This document shows, one piece after another, positions 52,809 through 61,487 of a stretch of 64,000 bases of DNA. The notes beneath the pieces were generated by a model. It ran no database searches. It worked only from the letters and a program-made list of their open reading frames with translations, and had not been told where the DNA came from. The DNA comes from JABWCQ01 sp964587105 (GTDB lineage Bacteria > Electryoneota > RPQS01). Every line of letters begins with the position of its first letter. Positions within the stretch are counted from its first letter, which is position 1. The position numbers and the translations under genes were made by a program. Where the stretch lies: assembly GCA_964587105.1 (NCBI GenBank), contig CAZPKG010000008.1:89695-153694 (forward strand), in the 5' to 3' direction.

Positions 52809-55154
52809 ATGTCAAAGCTTGTTACACCGCGCACCGCAACGGACGATGATTTCCTCGTACATCGCGAGGTGCGTGTGCGCGGTGTCGTGCAGGGCGTCGG
52901 ATTCCGTCCGTTTGTCTATCGCGTAGCTCGCGCGCATTCCTTGTTTGGCACCGTCTGGAACGACCCGCAAGGCGTCGTCATAAGAGTTCAAGGCGCGCAA
53001 AAAGAAATCTCGTCCTTCGTTCACACGCTTCATGATAGCTACCCGACTGCCGCACGCATTGACTCAATTGACATTTCTGCTCTCGAATTGCATGAATACC
53101 ATTCATTCGAGATTGTCGCCAGCGCGCGTTCAACCGAGATTTTTACGCACGTCTCATCCGACTTGATGATCTGCAATGCGTGCCGCGCCGAGTTTCTCGA
53201 TCCAGAGAATCGACGTTATCACTATCCGTTTATCAACTGTACGCAATGCGGGCCACGATTCAGCATTGTAAAAGAACTCCCCTACGACCGCCCGCTGACG
53301 ACGATGGGGCAGTTTGAAATGTGTCCCGATTGCCAACGCGAGTATGACGATCCAACCGACAGAAGGTTTCATGCGCAACCCAATGCCTGTCACAAGTGCG
53401 GGCCGTCGCTTGAGTACTTCGTTGACACACAAGGAGCGTGGCGCAGAATGGCTCGCGCTGAAGAAGCGATCACGGCTGCGGCCCAACTGATTCATCGCGG
53501 CGGAGTGTTGCTAATGCAAGGTATCGGCGGATTTCATCTGGTTTGTGATGCAACGGATGAGCTGACCATCAAAGAGCTTCGCCGCCGCAAACGCCGCGAC
53601 GCCAAGCCATTTGCAGTTATGTTCCCTGATATCGAAAGCCTTGAAGCTTGCTGCAACGTCTCAAGGCAGGAACTTGCTTGCATAACGTCGCCTCGCGCTC
53701 CTATCGTTATCCTCGAACGAAAACCCGATTGCGCAATTTCAGACAGCGTCGCGCCCGATCATCCAAGCGTCGGTGCGCTTTTGCCGTACTCGCCGCTCCA
53801 CCTTGCGTTTATGGCCGCCGTAGATCAGCCGGTGATAATGACCAGCGCCAATATTTCCGGCGAGCCGATCTTGTATGATTTTGAAACGGCGCGCTATCGC
53901 ATGTACGGCGTCGCCGAAGCCGCGCTCGTTCACAACCGACGAATCTTTATGTTTGCCGATGACTCCGTTGTGAAGATCGCGGGCGACGAGCCAAGAGTCT
54001 GGCGAAGGTCACGCGGCTACGTTCCCGAGAGCGTCAACCTGTCTGTTCCATTTCAGCACGCCACACTCGGTTTTGGCGCCGAACTGAAGAATACTTTTGC
54101 TATCGGCAAATCATCTTCAGCAATTCTTTCTCAGCATCTCGGCGATTTGGAAACTACCGAGGGCGTCGAAGCGGCACAGCAATCGCTTGAGCATTTTCTC
54201 AAACTATTCAATGCACAAATCGAGCGCGTCGCCTGCGATCTGCACCCCGATTACGTCTCCACGAGAATCGCCGAAGAGTGGAGCGACACGCGCGACCTGC
54301 CACTCTATCGCGTTCAACACCATCACGCGCACCTCGCTGCCTGTTTGGCCGAGCATCACTTTGCGGGTTCAGCCATCGGTCTGATTCTTGACGGCACAGG
54401 CTATGGAACAGATGGCTGCATTTGGGGCGGTGAGTTATTGTTCGGCGATTGCAAAACGTTTACTCGACTCGGACATTTGCAAGATGCACCGCTGCTCGGA
54501 CACGACGCCGCCGCGAAACAACCGTGGCGCATGGCTCTCGCTTGGCTGAATCGTGTCTATGAAAACAATCTCGACACTCTCGATTTGCGGTTGTTAAGGC
54601 AAATTGACGAGCAATATGGCCGCTCCGCAAAGTCCCTGTTGCTTCAGGCCGCTAAACAAACTCCCTTCGTTCGAACAACGAGCATCGGAAGACTATTCGA
54701 TGCCGTCGCAGCATTAGTCGGATTTGGAGCACGAGAACAGTATGAAGGTCAAGCCGCAATGTGGCTCGAAGGTATCATCAGTCGCACGTCTGAAACCGGC
54801 TACGAGTTCGATCTTAATGAAGACAATGGCTCAATTGTATTGTCGCCGGAGCCGATGTTCCGCAGATTAGTGACCGATTTGCTCAGTGGCATTCCCGCTC
54901 GTGTCATGTCGCGTCGCTTCCACGAGGGACTTGCGCAAGCGTGGACGCGGATGGCGCTGATCGCCGCCGAACAAACATCAAACCGCCACATTGTGCTTAG
55001 CGGCGGATGTTTCCAAAATAAGTTCCTACTTGAGCGGATCAGTGAACTACTCAAATTGCATCAACTAAACGTGTTAATCCCCGAAACCGTCCCCATGAAT
55101 GACGGCGGCATCGCGCTCGGGCAAATCGTCATCGCCAATTCACAGGAGCTTTAG
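52809..55154 (+). CDS. hypF: Carbamoyltransferase HypF
   Basis: 781-residue maturation enzyme that turns carbamoyl phosphate and ATP into the thiocarbamoyl group of HypE, the source of the active-site CN ligands. Domains in order: acylphosphatase (GVVQGVGFRPFVYR, residues about 25-38), two zinc fingers (Cys122/125/144/147 and Cys172/175/194/197), a YrdC-like domain (about 205-390, with KRRDAKPFAVMFPD), and the Kae1-like carbamoyltransferase (about 400-781, with QHHHAHLA near 503). All are complete. It follows the nickel transporter by 18 bases; hypC begins one base after the stop. Confidence 0.96.
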   Translation: MSKLVTPRTATDDDFLVHREVRVRGVVQGVGFRPFVYRVARAHSLFGTVWNDPQGVVIRVQGAQKEISSFVHTLHDSYPTAARIDSIDISALELHEYHSFEIVASARSTEIFTHVSSDLMICNACRAEFLDPENRRYHYPFINCTQCGPRFSIVKELPYDRPLTTMGQFEMCPDCQREYDDPTDRRFHAQPNACHKCGPSLEYFVDTQGAWRRMARAEEAITAAAQLIHRGGVLLMQGIGGFHLVCDATDELTIKELRRRKRRDAKPFAVMFPDIESLEACCNVSRQELACITSPRAPIVILERKPDCAISDSVAPDHPSVGALLPYSPLHLAFMAAVDQPVIMTSANISGEPILYDFETARYRMYGVAEAALVHNRRIFMFADDSVVKIAGDEPRVWRRSRGYVPESVNLSVPFQHATLGFGAELKNTFAIGKSSSAILSQHLGDLETTEGVEAAQQSLEHFLKLFNAQIERVACDLHPDYVSTRIAEEWSDTRDLPLYRVQHHHAHLAACLAEHHFAGSAIGLILDGTGYGTDGCIWGGELLFGDCKTFTRLGHLQDAPLLGHDAAAKQPWRMALAWLNRVYENNLDTLDLRLLRQIDEQYGRSAKSLLLQAAKQTPFVRTTSIGRLFDAVAALVGFGAREQYEGQAAMWLEGIISRTSETGYEFDLNEDNGSIVLSPEPMFRRLVTDLLSGIPARVMSRRFHEGLAQAWTRMALIAAEQTSNRHIVLSGGCFQNKFLLERISELLKLHQLNVLIPETVPMNDGGIALGQIVIANSQEL

Positions 55155-55155
55155 C

Positions 55156-55377
55156 ATGTGTCTCGCGGTCCCGATGAAAGTCGTCAATATTTCCTCTTCC
55201 GCAGCCGTCGTCGAACAGGGCGGAGTTTCGCTTACGATTAGCATTGCGTTGACGCCGGATGTCGCCTGCGGTGATTTTGTGCTTGTTCATGCGGGCTACG
55301 CGCTGTCGATCATTGATGAGCATGAAGCCGTTCGCACTCTGGAAACGCTGCGCGAAATTGGAGCCGCAAACTCGTGA
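55156..55377 (+). CDS. hypC: Hydrogenase assembly chaperone HypC
   Basis: 73 residues starting MCLAVPMKVVNI. The N-terminal Cys2 is the family hallmark that binds the Fe(CN)2CO unit and the HoxH precursor. AGGAG at 55144-55148 is seven bases before ATG 55156. The short beta-barrel pattern SISIALTPDVACGDFVLVH and the GYALSIID motif match the HypC/HupF family. It overlaps hypD by four bases (GTGA) and works with HypD as a complex. Confidence 0.95.
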   Translation: MCLAVPMKVVNISSSAAVVEQGGVSLTISIALTPDVACGDFVLVHAGYALSIIDEHEAVRTLETLREIGAANS

Positions 55378-56468
55378 ATCCGTTTGCCGGATATCGCGAC
55401 GCGGAACTTATCGCAACCGTCGCGTCCGAGATTAAACTTCTTGACCTTCCGCGAACCATTCGCATCATGGAGGTCTGCGGCGGCCATACTGCGGCCATCT
55501 ATCGATTCGCGCTCCACACTCTTCTGCCCGACAAAATCGAACTTCTTTCCGGTCCGGGTTGCCCCGTTTGCGTGACGCCCAACTCTTTCGTGGATCAAGC
55601 CATTGAATTGGCGAAATTGCCTGACACGGTAATCGCAACGTTTGGAGATCTGATCCGCGTTCCCGGCACTCAGTTGACTTTGAGCGCCGCACGTGCACAA
55701 GGCGGCGATATTCGCGTCTTCTACTCGTCTGCCGACGCTCTCGAATATGCGCATGAAAACCCGCGCAAGCAGGTCATCTTCCTCGGAGTCGGATTTGAAA
55801 CGACCGCGTGCACAATCGCTGCAACAATGGTGAGCGCGCAACAACGCGGAGTTCACAACTTTAAGCTCTTAAGTGCGCTCAAAACGATGCCCGCCGCGTT
55901 GGATGTTTTGCTTTCATCAACTGACGTCCGCGTTGACGGATTAATTCTTCCCGGCCATGTAGTCACTATTGCAGGCATTGAGCCGTTCGAGTTCATTGCA
56001 GAATCCTTGCATATCCCCTGTGCCGTCTCGGGTTTTGAACCGCTCGATCTAATGCAGAGTATTCTTGCAATCGCTACTCAAACTGTGCGGCGTGAGTCAA
56101 AAGTCGAAAATAACTACCGCCGCGCCGTTCGCTCTATCGGAAACGTTCACGCACAGAACGCAATAAACAAGGTGTTTGAAGAAGCGACTTTTGCCTGGCG
56201 AGGTTTAGGTGAAATTGCCAATAGCGGCTTGAAACTGCGATCTGAGTTCAGACGTCACGATGCAAGCCTGATCGACGTGATTGTTCCACCAAGCAAAGAG
56301 AATCCGGCCTGCCGCTGCGGCGAAGTGCTTCGAGGAGTCGCGCGGCCCGTTGATTGCGCGTTGTTCGGAAAACGCTGCACGCCGCAAACTCCGGTTGGCG
56401 CTTGTATGGTTTCCTCCGAGGGTGCGTGCGCCGCCGTCTATTACTTTCAGCCCGACCATGTTCACTGA
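55374..56468 (+). CDS. hypD: Hydrogenase maturation protein HypD
   Basis: 364 residues, GTG start in the hypC tail. Family motifs: Cys35 in MEVCGGHTAA, the redox pair Cys63/Cys66 in GPGCPVCVTP, GVGFETTACT, LPGHVVTIAG, and the C-terminal [4Fe-4S] region with CRCGEVLRG, FGKRCTP and SSEGACAA. HypD with HypC assembles Fe(CN)2CO using cyanide from HypE. The last 11 bases overlap hypE. Confidence 0.95.
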   Translation: MNPFAGYRDAELIATVASEIKLLDLPRTIRIMEVCGGHTAAIYRFALHTLLPDKIELLSGPGCPVCVTPNSFVDQAIELAKLPDTVIATFGDLIRVPGTQLTLSAARAQGGDIRVFYSSADALEYAHENPRKQVIFLGVGFETTACTIAATMVSAQQRGVHNFKLLSALKTMPAALDVLLSSTDVRVDGLILPGHVVTIAGIEPFEFIAESLHIPCAVSGFEPLDLMQSILAIATQTVRRESKVENNYRRAVRSIGNVHAQNAINKVFEEATFAWRGLGEIANSGLKLRSEFRRHDASLIDVIVPPSKENPACRCGEVLRGVARPVDCALFGKRCTPQTPVGACMVSSEGACAAVYYFQPDHVH

Positions 56469-57471
56469 CGGCCGTATTACACTTGATCACGGCGCGGGCG
56501 GAACGACGATGCGCAACTTGATTCAAGATGTGTTTATGAAGTCGTTCGACAATCCGGAGCTATCCGCTCTTGCCGACGGCGCAAAACTCACGCTTCCTTC
56601 AGCACAAATAGTTTTTACAACCGATTCGTATGTGGTTCAACCACTGGTCTTTCCCGGCGGCGATCTGGGCAAGCTTGCAGTCTGTGGCACGGTGAACGAT
56701 TTACTCGTCATGGGCGCACAACCGCTGTACCTGTCGCTCGGCATGATTATCGAAGAGGGTTTGCCGCTCGAACTACTCAAGAAAATTGTATCATCAATCG
56801 CGCAAACTGCCGTCGAGGCCAACGTTGCGATAGTAACCGGTGACACGAAGGTCGTTCCGCGCGGCCAATGCGACCAACTGTTCATCAATACGTCTGGGAT
56901 TGGTTCACTCCCGCTGGGCAACGGTTTGTCTGCCGAGCCCATCATGGCCGGCGATGCAATCATTGTTTCCGGCACACTCGGCGATCATGCGATGGCAATT
57001 CTAAGCGCGCGCAACGGCCTCACCGTTTCGCATTCGCTCGTGAGCGATTGCGCACCATTGGTTGAACTTATTGGCGCAGTATTGAAAACTCATACAACCG
57101 TGAAGTGGATGCGCGATGCAACTCGCGGCGGCGTAGCTGCTGTGCTCGACGAGCTGTCGAGCGGTTTTCTTTGCGGCATTGAAATTCATGAGTCTCGAAT
57201 TCCCTCCGCTGACGCCACACGGGCAATTTGCGAACTCCTCGGTTTTGATCCACTCCATCTTGCCAATGAAGGCAAGATTGTTGCCGTCGTCGCCAAAGAG
57301 CACGCCGAGTCAGTCATCGCAACCATGCGCGCGACCAATCATGGCAAAAATGCTTCGATCATCGGTGAAGTTATCAGTAACGGCAAGCCCGGCGTGCGAG
57401 TGGTTACCTCAAGCGGTGGAACACGCAAACTCCAACGGCCTTCAGGTGAACTCCTGCCTCGCATTTGCTAA
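56458..57471 (+). CDS. hypE: Hydrogenase maturation protein HypE
   Basis: 337 residues of the AIR-synthase/PurM superfamily. ATG at 56458 starts MFTDGRITLDHGAGG, the family N-terminus, and overlaps hypD by 11 bases; a longer frame from 56281 lies inside hypD. The final residues PRIC end in the essential C-terminal Cys that accepts the carbamoyl group and becomes thiocyanate. ATP-binding motifs DHGAGGTTM and TVNDLLVMGAQP, and GDHAMAIL, are visible. It hands cyanide to HypC-HypD. Confidence 0.95.
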   Translation: MFTDGRITLDHGAGGTTMRNLIQDVFMKSFDNPELSALADGAKLTLPSAQIVFTTDSYVVQPLVFPGGDLGKLAVCGTVNDLLVMGAQPLYLSLGMIIEEGLPLELLKKIVSSIAQTAVEANVAIVTGDTKVVPRGQCDQLFINTSGIGSLPLGNGLSAEPIMAGDAIIVSGTLGDHAMAILSARNGLTVSHSLVSDCAPLVELIGAVLKTHTTVKWMRDATRGGVAAVLDELSSGFLCGIEIHESRIPSADATRAICELLGFDPLHLANEGKIVAVVAKEHAESVIATMRATNHGKNASIIGEVISNGKPGVRVVTSSGGTRKLQRPSGELLPRIC

Positions 57472-57477
57472 TCAATC

Positions 57478-57852
57478 ATGCACGAAACCTATTTAGCAGA
57501 ATGCGTTTTGCGCCAAGTTAACGATTCGCTTCCGCCGAACGCAAAATCTGAGGACGTAACAATCGTTACTTTGCGTGTCGGCCAGCTTGACGCAGTTATG
57601 CCCGAACTATTATCCGAGATATTCTGCCAACTCCGTACGAACTTCAATCTGCCGAATGCCGAGCTGATCATCCACGAGGAGGCTGTGTGGTGTCGCTGTA
57701 AAGACTGCGACGCGCAATTCAGCTTGGAAGCTCCCGTATTCGTTTGCCCACATTGCTTCGGTTGCCGCGTTCATGTCCTGCGTGGCCGGGGCATCACCCT
57801 AATGGAAATCACCGTTTCAGAACCCGAACATGAAGATACCCATCATTCGTGA
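57478..57852 (+). CDS. hypA: Hydrogenase nickel incorporation protein HypA
   Basis: 124 residues. The nickel ligands Met1-His2-Glu3 are intact (MHETYLAE), and the zinc site is Cys74/Cys77 and Cys90/Cys93 (CKDC and CPHC). The body (DVTIVTLRVGQLDAVMP) matches HypA/HybF. It delivers Ni2+ with HypB to the large subunit. It starts six bases after hypE and overlaps hypB by 23 bases. Confidence 0.94.
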   Translation: MHETYLAECVLRQVNDSLPPNAKSEDVTIVTLRVGQLDAVMPELLSEIFCQLRTNFNLPNAELIIHEEAVWCRCKDCDAQFSLEAPVFVCPHCFGCRVHVLRGRGITLMEITVSEPEHEDTHHS

Positions 57853-58528
57853 CGTCCTCGAAGAGAGCGACGCCCTCGCGCGTCAAAACCACGAGCGCTT
57901 TAACAACGAAGGCATCTACGTCGTCAACATTATGAGTTCGCCCGGCGCAGGAAAAACGACCTTGCTTGAGCGCACGATTTCTGAACTGAAGACAAAAGGC
58001 TTGAAGTGCGCTGTGATCGAAGGTGACATTACCTCGACAATCGACAGCGAGAAACTTGCTCACCTCCATATTCCCATCGTTCAAGCCAATACGCAACCTT
58101 TCGGTGGAGATTGTCACGTCGGTTCGCATCTCGTGCACGCCGCACTCAAGTTGCTGCCTTTGCACGACCTTAATTACATCTTCATCGAGAACATTGGAAA
58201 TCTTGTTTGCCCTGCTGAGTTCTATCTTGGTGAGCATGTCAAGATCGTGGTGCTCTCGCTCCCCGAAGGCGAGGATAAGCCGATGAAGTACCCGCTGATG
58301 TTCCGCGAGTGCAAAGCCTGCCTGCTTAACAAAATGGATCTGTTGCCGCACCTCGACGTTGACGTTCCCCTCTTGAACAAGAACCTTGTGCACGTCAACG
58401 GCGAGCTAACAGTGTTCCCCGTCTCTGCCAAGACCGGCAGCGGTTTTCCGGCGTGGATAGACTGGCTTGAGTCCCACCGCGCAAACGCCGCTCAACTCGC
58501 GATCCGCGAGCTTGAACAAACACATTGA
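57830..58528 (+). CDS. hypB: Hydrogenase nickel GTPase HypB
   Basis: 232-residue SIMIBI-class GTPase with P-loop SSPGAGKTT (residues 36-44), the metal site GGDCHVGSH (Cys95, His96, His100), ENIGNLVCPAEF and NKMDLLP (guanine specificity). The high-affinity N-terminal CXXCGC motif and any His-rich tract are absent: it opens directly MKIPIIRDVLEESD. It hydrolyses GTP to drive nickel transfer from HypA. Last gene of the operon, followed within 20 bases by a strong terminator. Confidence 0.94.
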   Translation: MKIPIIRDVLEESDALARQNHERFNNEGIYVVNIMSSPGAGKTTLLERTISELKTKGLKCAVIEGDITSTIDSEKLAHLHIPIVQANTQPFGGDCHVGSHLVHAALKLLPLHDLNYIFIENIGNLVCPAEFYLGEHVKIVVLSLPEGEDKPMKYPLMFRECKACLLNKMDLLPHLDVDVPLLNKNLVHVNGELTVFPVSAKTGSGFPAWIDWLESHRANAAQLAIRELEQTH

Positions 58529-58546
58529 TCCCCAATACCGAGATTG

Positions 58547-58577
58547 AAAGGCCCGCACAAATCTGCGGGCCTTTTTT
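58547..58577 (+). terminator. Intrinsic terminator closing the hox-hyp operon
   Basis: Perfect 11-bp stem AAAGGCCCGCA / TGCGGGCCTTT, six-base loop, T6 tract, 18 bases after hypB. Confidence 0.93.
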
Positions 58578-58584
58578 GCGGGTG

Positions 58585-58613
58585 TTGAATTTTGCAGCCA
58601 GAAACCGTATCTT
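58585..58613 (+). promoter_or_regulatory. Promoter of the DUF4412-like gene
   Basis: TTGAAT, 17 bases, TATCTT, starting eight bases after the operon terminator. Predicted start near 58620, 22 bases before the ATG. Confidence 0.65.
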
Positions 58614-58641
58614 TCTGGTCTAATAATCCTTGAGGCAATTT

Positions 58642-59604
58642 ATGCGCATCTTACTATCTACCCTGCTCTGTCTACTCATCGCAGGCTCGGCCTTCGCAGA
58701 TGTCAAGCGGGAGTACAAATCGAAGTCCACAATCGGCAAACTCGGCACGAACGAATCTACCGGTACGGATTACTTCACGGTCGACAAACACAATGGCGAG
58801 TCCTCTGTAAAATGGATTGGTGGTTTTATGAAGACGATGGCAGGCAGCAAGCCGATCGAATCTTCAGTCATCACACGGCTTGATCGTGATTCCGTTTGGA
58901 CTTTGGACCATCGCAAGCAAACATACTCTGTCATGTCGCTGGCGGAGTTCCGTGAGCAGCTCAAGAAAGGCATGGCCGAAGCCGAACAGGCCGAACCGGA
59001 AGAGGATGATACAACGGCCGCTCCGCCGGATCAATACGAGTGGACGATTGAAGACCTCTCAGACGTGAACCCCAAGGACATAAACGGCTGGCCATGCCGC
59101 AACGCGCACGTCGTAGCCACCGGCGTCAACAAGCAGGACCCCAATGACAAAGTCATCATCACCGTGAACAACTGGAACAGCGAAGCAGTCCCGGGTTCTG
59201 ATCAGATAATGGCTTACACAAAGAGGTACCTCGAAGCGCTTGGCCTGAATGACATCGCGATGACGGAAGGACTAATGGCGGCGGCATTTCTTTACGCCGA
59301 AAAGATCGAGGAGGTACTCGACAAAGCCAAAGAAGCGCGCGGTGAGGCCGTTGAGAGTCTTGTTAAGGTTGAGCACAACCGCCTGAAAGGCAAGAACCTC
59401 GCCAAGGCCGCTCAAGAAGGCGCTGCCGAAGAACTCGCAAAGAAAGTCCCCTTCGGACTCGGCAAGAAAAAGAAACAGGAAGAGAAGCCTGAGTACATTC
59501 TCAAGACTGTATTTAGCTCCGAGCGTTCACTGCTTTCCGCCTCAACTGATGCCGTTGAAGGCAGCAAGTTTGAAGTTCCCGCAGATTACAAACTGAAAAA
59601 GTAG
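58642..59604 (+). CDS. Secreted DUF4412-like protein, 320 aa
   Basis: ATG at 58642 (GAGG upstream) opens a signal peptide MRILLSTLLCLLIAGSAFA. The N-terminal half (KSKSTIGKLGTNESTGTDYF, GGFMKTMAGSKPIESSVITR, RKQTYSVMSLAEFREQL) has the pattern of DUF4412-type periplasmic proteins, which recall lipoprotein-localisation folds. A strongly acidic linker (AEAEQAEPEEDDTTAA) and a Lys-rich helical C-terminal third follow. No catalytic motif is evident. It is followed after nine bases by a DHH-family gene, possibly in one transcript. Function unknown. Confidence 0.75.
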   Translation: MRILLSTLLCLLIAGSAFADVKREYKSKSTIGKLGTNESTGTDYFTVDKHNGESSVKWIGGFMKTMAGSKPIESSVITRLDRDSVWTLDHRKQTYSVMSLAEFREQLKKGMAEAEQAEPEEDDTTAAPPDQYEWTIEDLSDVNPKDINGWPCRNAHVVATGVNKQDPNDKVIITVNNWNSEAVPGSDQIMAYTKRYLEALGLNDIAMTEGLMAAAFLYAEKIEEVLDKAKEARGEAVESLVKVEHNRLKGKNLAKAAQEGAAEELAKKVPFGLGKKKKQEEKPEYILKTVFSSERSLLSASTDAVEGSKFEVPADYKLKK

Positions 59605-59613
59605 CTAGTCAGA

Positions 59614-60594
59614 ATGACGGAGTTAACATCGATCGTCACGCATGATGATTTCGACGGCGTCGCCGGAGCGGCTTTGCTGTCGTGGGGTTTTGACATTTCT
59701 GATATACGTTTTGCCGGGCCAATCACGATTGCCAAAGCCGAAATTCCCGTTACACGCGCGGATATTGTCTGCGACCTCCCCTATCCGCTTGAGTGCGGGA
59801 TGTGGTTTGATCATCACTCGGGCAATCTCGATGAACTCCGTTTGCGCAAAATCGATCCGGCAACTATCCCCGGACGATTTGCTGAGGCCCCTTCATGCGT
59901 GCGCGTGATTTTTGACTTCTTCGCCGAAAAAGAAGAACTCCCTGACGACTACATCGTTCTTGCTGACGTCTCTGACTTGATTGACAGCTTCGCCTACCCT
60001 TCGCTTGACGACTGGCGCGCCGACACACCCGCAAATCGAATCGATCGCGCCATCAAATGCTCCTCGGCCTCGCGCTATGAGCATGCCGATTTCCTGCGCT
60101 CGCTCGTCTTTGATTTACGTGATCTTTCGCTCGATGAAGTTGCCAATCAACCCGTGATCATTGACCGCGCAACAAAATACGGTGAAACCGAAGTGCGCAT
60201 GCTTGAACACATCCAGAAATACAGATTGTTGCTGCCTGAAGACACGAACAACGAACTCTACATCGTTGATTTGACCTCCTTCAGCCAGCCCGCAAGAATT
60301 GACAAGAAACTCATCGGACTGGTCGATCCAACGGCAAAAGGTTATGTCGAGATCAAGCCCGTCTTCAAACAAGGCCGAAAGTCACACAACGTTGCCGTGA
60401 GCCTCTCACTTGCGCTAAACATGCAGCAGTCAGGACATAACAAGGACATGGGTGAGATTGTCAGAGTTCTTAATCTCGGTGACGGTCACAAAGGCGCCGC
60501 TGCCGGAGTGAAAGAGGGAAATTCCGCCCATGAATTTCAACGTGCGCGCAGTGATCTGCCGCTGAAGATACTCGAAATCTGGAAAAAGATGTAA
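59614..60594 (+). CDS. DHH-superfamily phosphoesterase-like protein, 326 aa
   Basis: Cytoplasmic protein with the two metal-binding motifs of the DHH phosphoesterase superfamily: THDDFDGVAGAAL at residues 9-21 (first Asp cluster) and WFDHHSGN with Asp66-His67-His68. The C-terminal part (SHNVAVSLSLAL, NLGDGHKGAAAG) resembles the DHHA1-type substrate-binding lid, though the canonical GGH motif is replaced by GDGHKGAA. Members hydrolyse phosphodiesters of oligonucleotides, cyclic dinucleotides or polyphosphate; the substrate cannot be told here. Ends just before a strong terminator. Confidence 0.8.
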   Translation: MTELTSIVTHDDFDGVAGAALLSWGFDISDIRFAGPITIAKAEIPVTRADIVCDLPYPLECGMWFDHHSGNLDELRLRKIDPATIPGRFAEAPSCVRVIFDFFAEKEELPDDYIVLADVSDLIDSFAYPSLDDWRADTPANRIDRAIKCSSASRYEHADFLRSLVFDLRDLSLDEVANQPVIIDRATKYGETEVRMLEHIQKYRLLLPEDTNNELYIVDLTSFSQPARIDKKLIGLVDPTAKGYVEIKPVFKQGRKSHNVAVSLSLALNMQQSGHNKDMGEIVRVLNLGDGHKGAAAGVKEGNSAHEFQRARSDLPLKILEIWKKM

Positions 60595-60625
60595 AAAAAG
60601 CCCCGCGTAATTCGCGGGGCTTTTT
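60595..60625. terminator. Bidirectional intrinsic terminator
   Basis: Perfect 13-bp stem AAAAAGCCCCGCG / CGCGGGGCTTTTT with a five-base loop, between the converging DHH gene and the small secreted protein gene. Confidence 0.95.
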
Positions 60626-60638
60626 GCAAACTTCAAAG

Positions 60639-61112
60639 TTATTTCTTCTTGCAAGGCGTCGGGTCAATGACCCATTTCTTGAATTCATAATCCGCCAGAC
60701 CGGAAGAGAGTTTCACTACGTTGCTCACGAGTTGTTTATCACCGACGCAAACTCGCAGATAAAACGTAGAAGGTTTCGGCAAAGCCCCAACAACATTGAA
60801 CATTGGGTCGGTCATGAACTGTCCCGGCTGAAGCCCGATCTCGGCGCCGTTCAGCTTGAACGAGTTAAAGTTCGCTTCACCAAGCTTATCCCCAACTACT
60901 GGTTGAGGGTCCTTAGCATCCGGGCCATTCTCATCCCAATCCCAATACACTTTCACTTCAGTACCGTCCGGCAGCGGCGTTCCCTTGTCAATTCCATCTG
61001 CGGAAATGTAACCAGTAGCAAGGAAGAAGGCCGCTATCGGCGGCGTCTCCTCAGCGTACATTGTCGCCGTCAAAGCAAACACAGCAATACAAATCGCAAT
61101 CATCGTTTTCAC
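60639..61112 (-). CDS. Small secreted protein, 157 aa
   Basis: GTG at 61112 has GGAG seven bases upstream and gives a signal peptide (MKTMIAICIAVFALTATMYA). The mature part looks like a single Ig-like beta sandwich: GTPLPDGTEVKVYWDWDENG, LKPGQF-like LQPGQFMTDPMFN, STFYLRVCVGD, and a C-terminal FKKWVIDPTPCKKK with two Cys (one in RVCVGD, one near the end) that could pair. I do not recognise the family. It is alone on the minus strand and shares its terminator with the DHH gene. Confidence 0.75.
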   Translation of the reverse strand: MKTMIAICIAVFALTATMYAEETPPIAAFFLATGYISADGIDKGTPLPDGTEVKVYWDWDENGPDAKDPQPVVGDKLGEANFNSFKLNGAEIGLQPGQFMTDPMFNVVGALPKPSTFYLRVCVGDKQLVSNVVKLSSGLADYEFKKWVIDPTPCKKK

Positions 61113-61487
61113 AAATTATCTCCAAGAATTTGGTTCAGCGATTCAATATACAAACGATTTTCAATTTTTCATAGTAGATACGTGGCGGCCACAAAACGTG
61201 GTGGAGGCATATTCTTGCGATGACATCCACTGAATCTTTCGGCGGGTCGAAAGAATTGCCTAAATTTAGCATAAATAAGCTTGACTGAGTCATATTATGT
61301 TATTCAAGAGATTGGTTTCTTTTGTAGTTAGACTTGATTTGGCGTGCTTTTTTGACCATGAAATTGTATCTTTGGGGTGATTGACTAGGAAAATGTCCGG
61401 CAATTTGGATAGAAACTGAGTTCTTGGTAATTCCGGGTATGGGAATACCCCCAACCCACTTAAAACATGTCTGAGGAGATCCGCAAG
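61113..61487. other. Divergent intergenic region with hairpins
   Basis: No coding frame. Two mutually exclusive hairpins lie just before the ribosome site of the gene at 61488: GGGTAT-GGGA-ATACCC (61435-61450) and GGTAATTCC / GGAATACC (61426-61449, one A bulged). A TATCTTTG segment at 61367 looks like a -10, but no -35 stands 17 bases before it. GAGGAG at 61473-61478 is the ribosome site. Confidence 0.4.

Noticed and set aside
60624..61223. 199-codon plus-strand frame opposite the small secreted protein
   Set aside because: The minus-strand gene has a signal peptide, a GTG start with GGAG and a shared terminator. The plus frame begins inside the terminator T-run and has a basic, low-quality composition.
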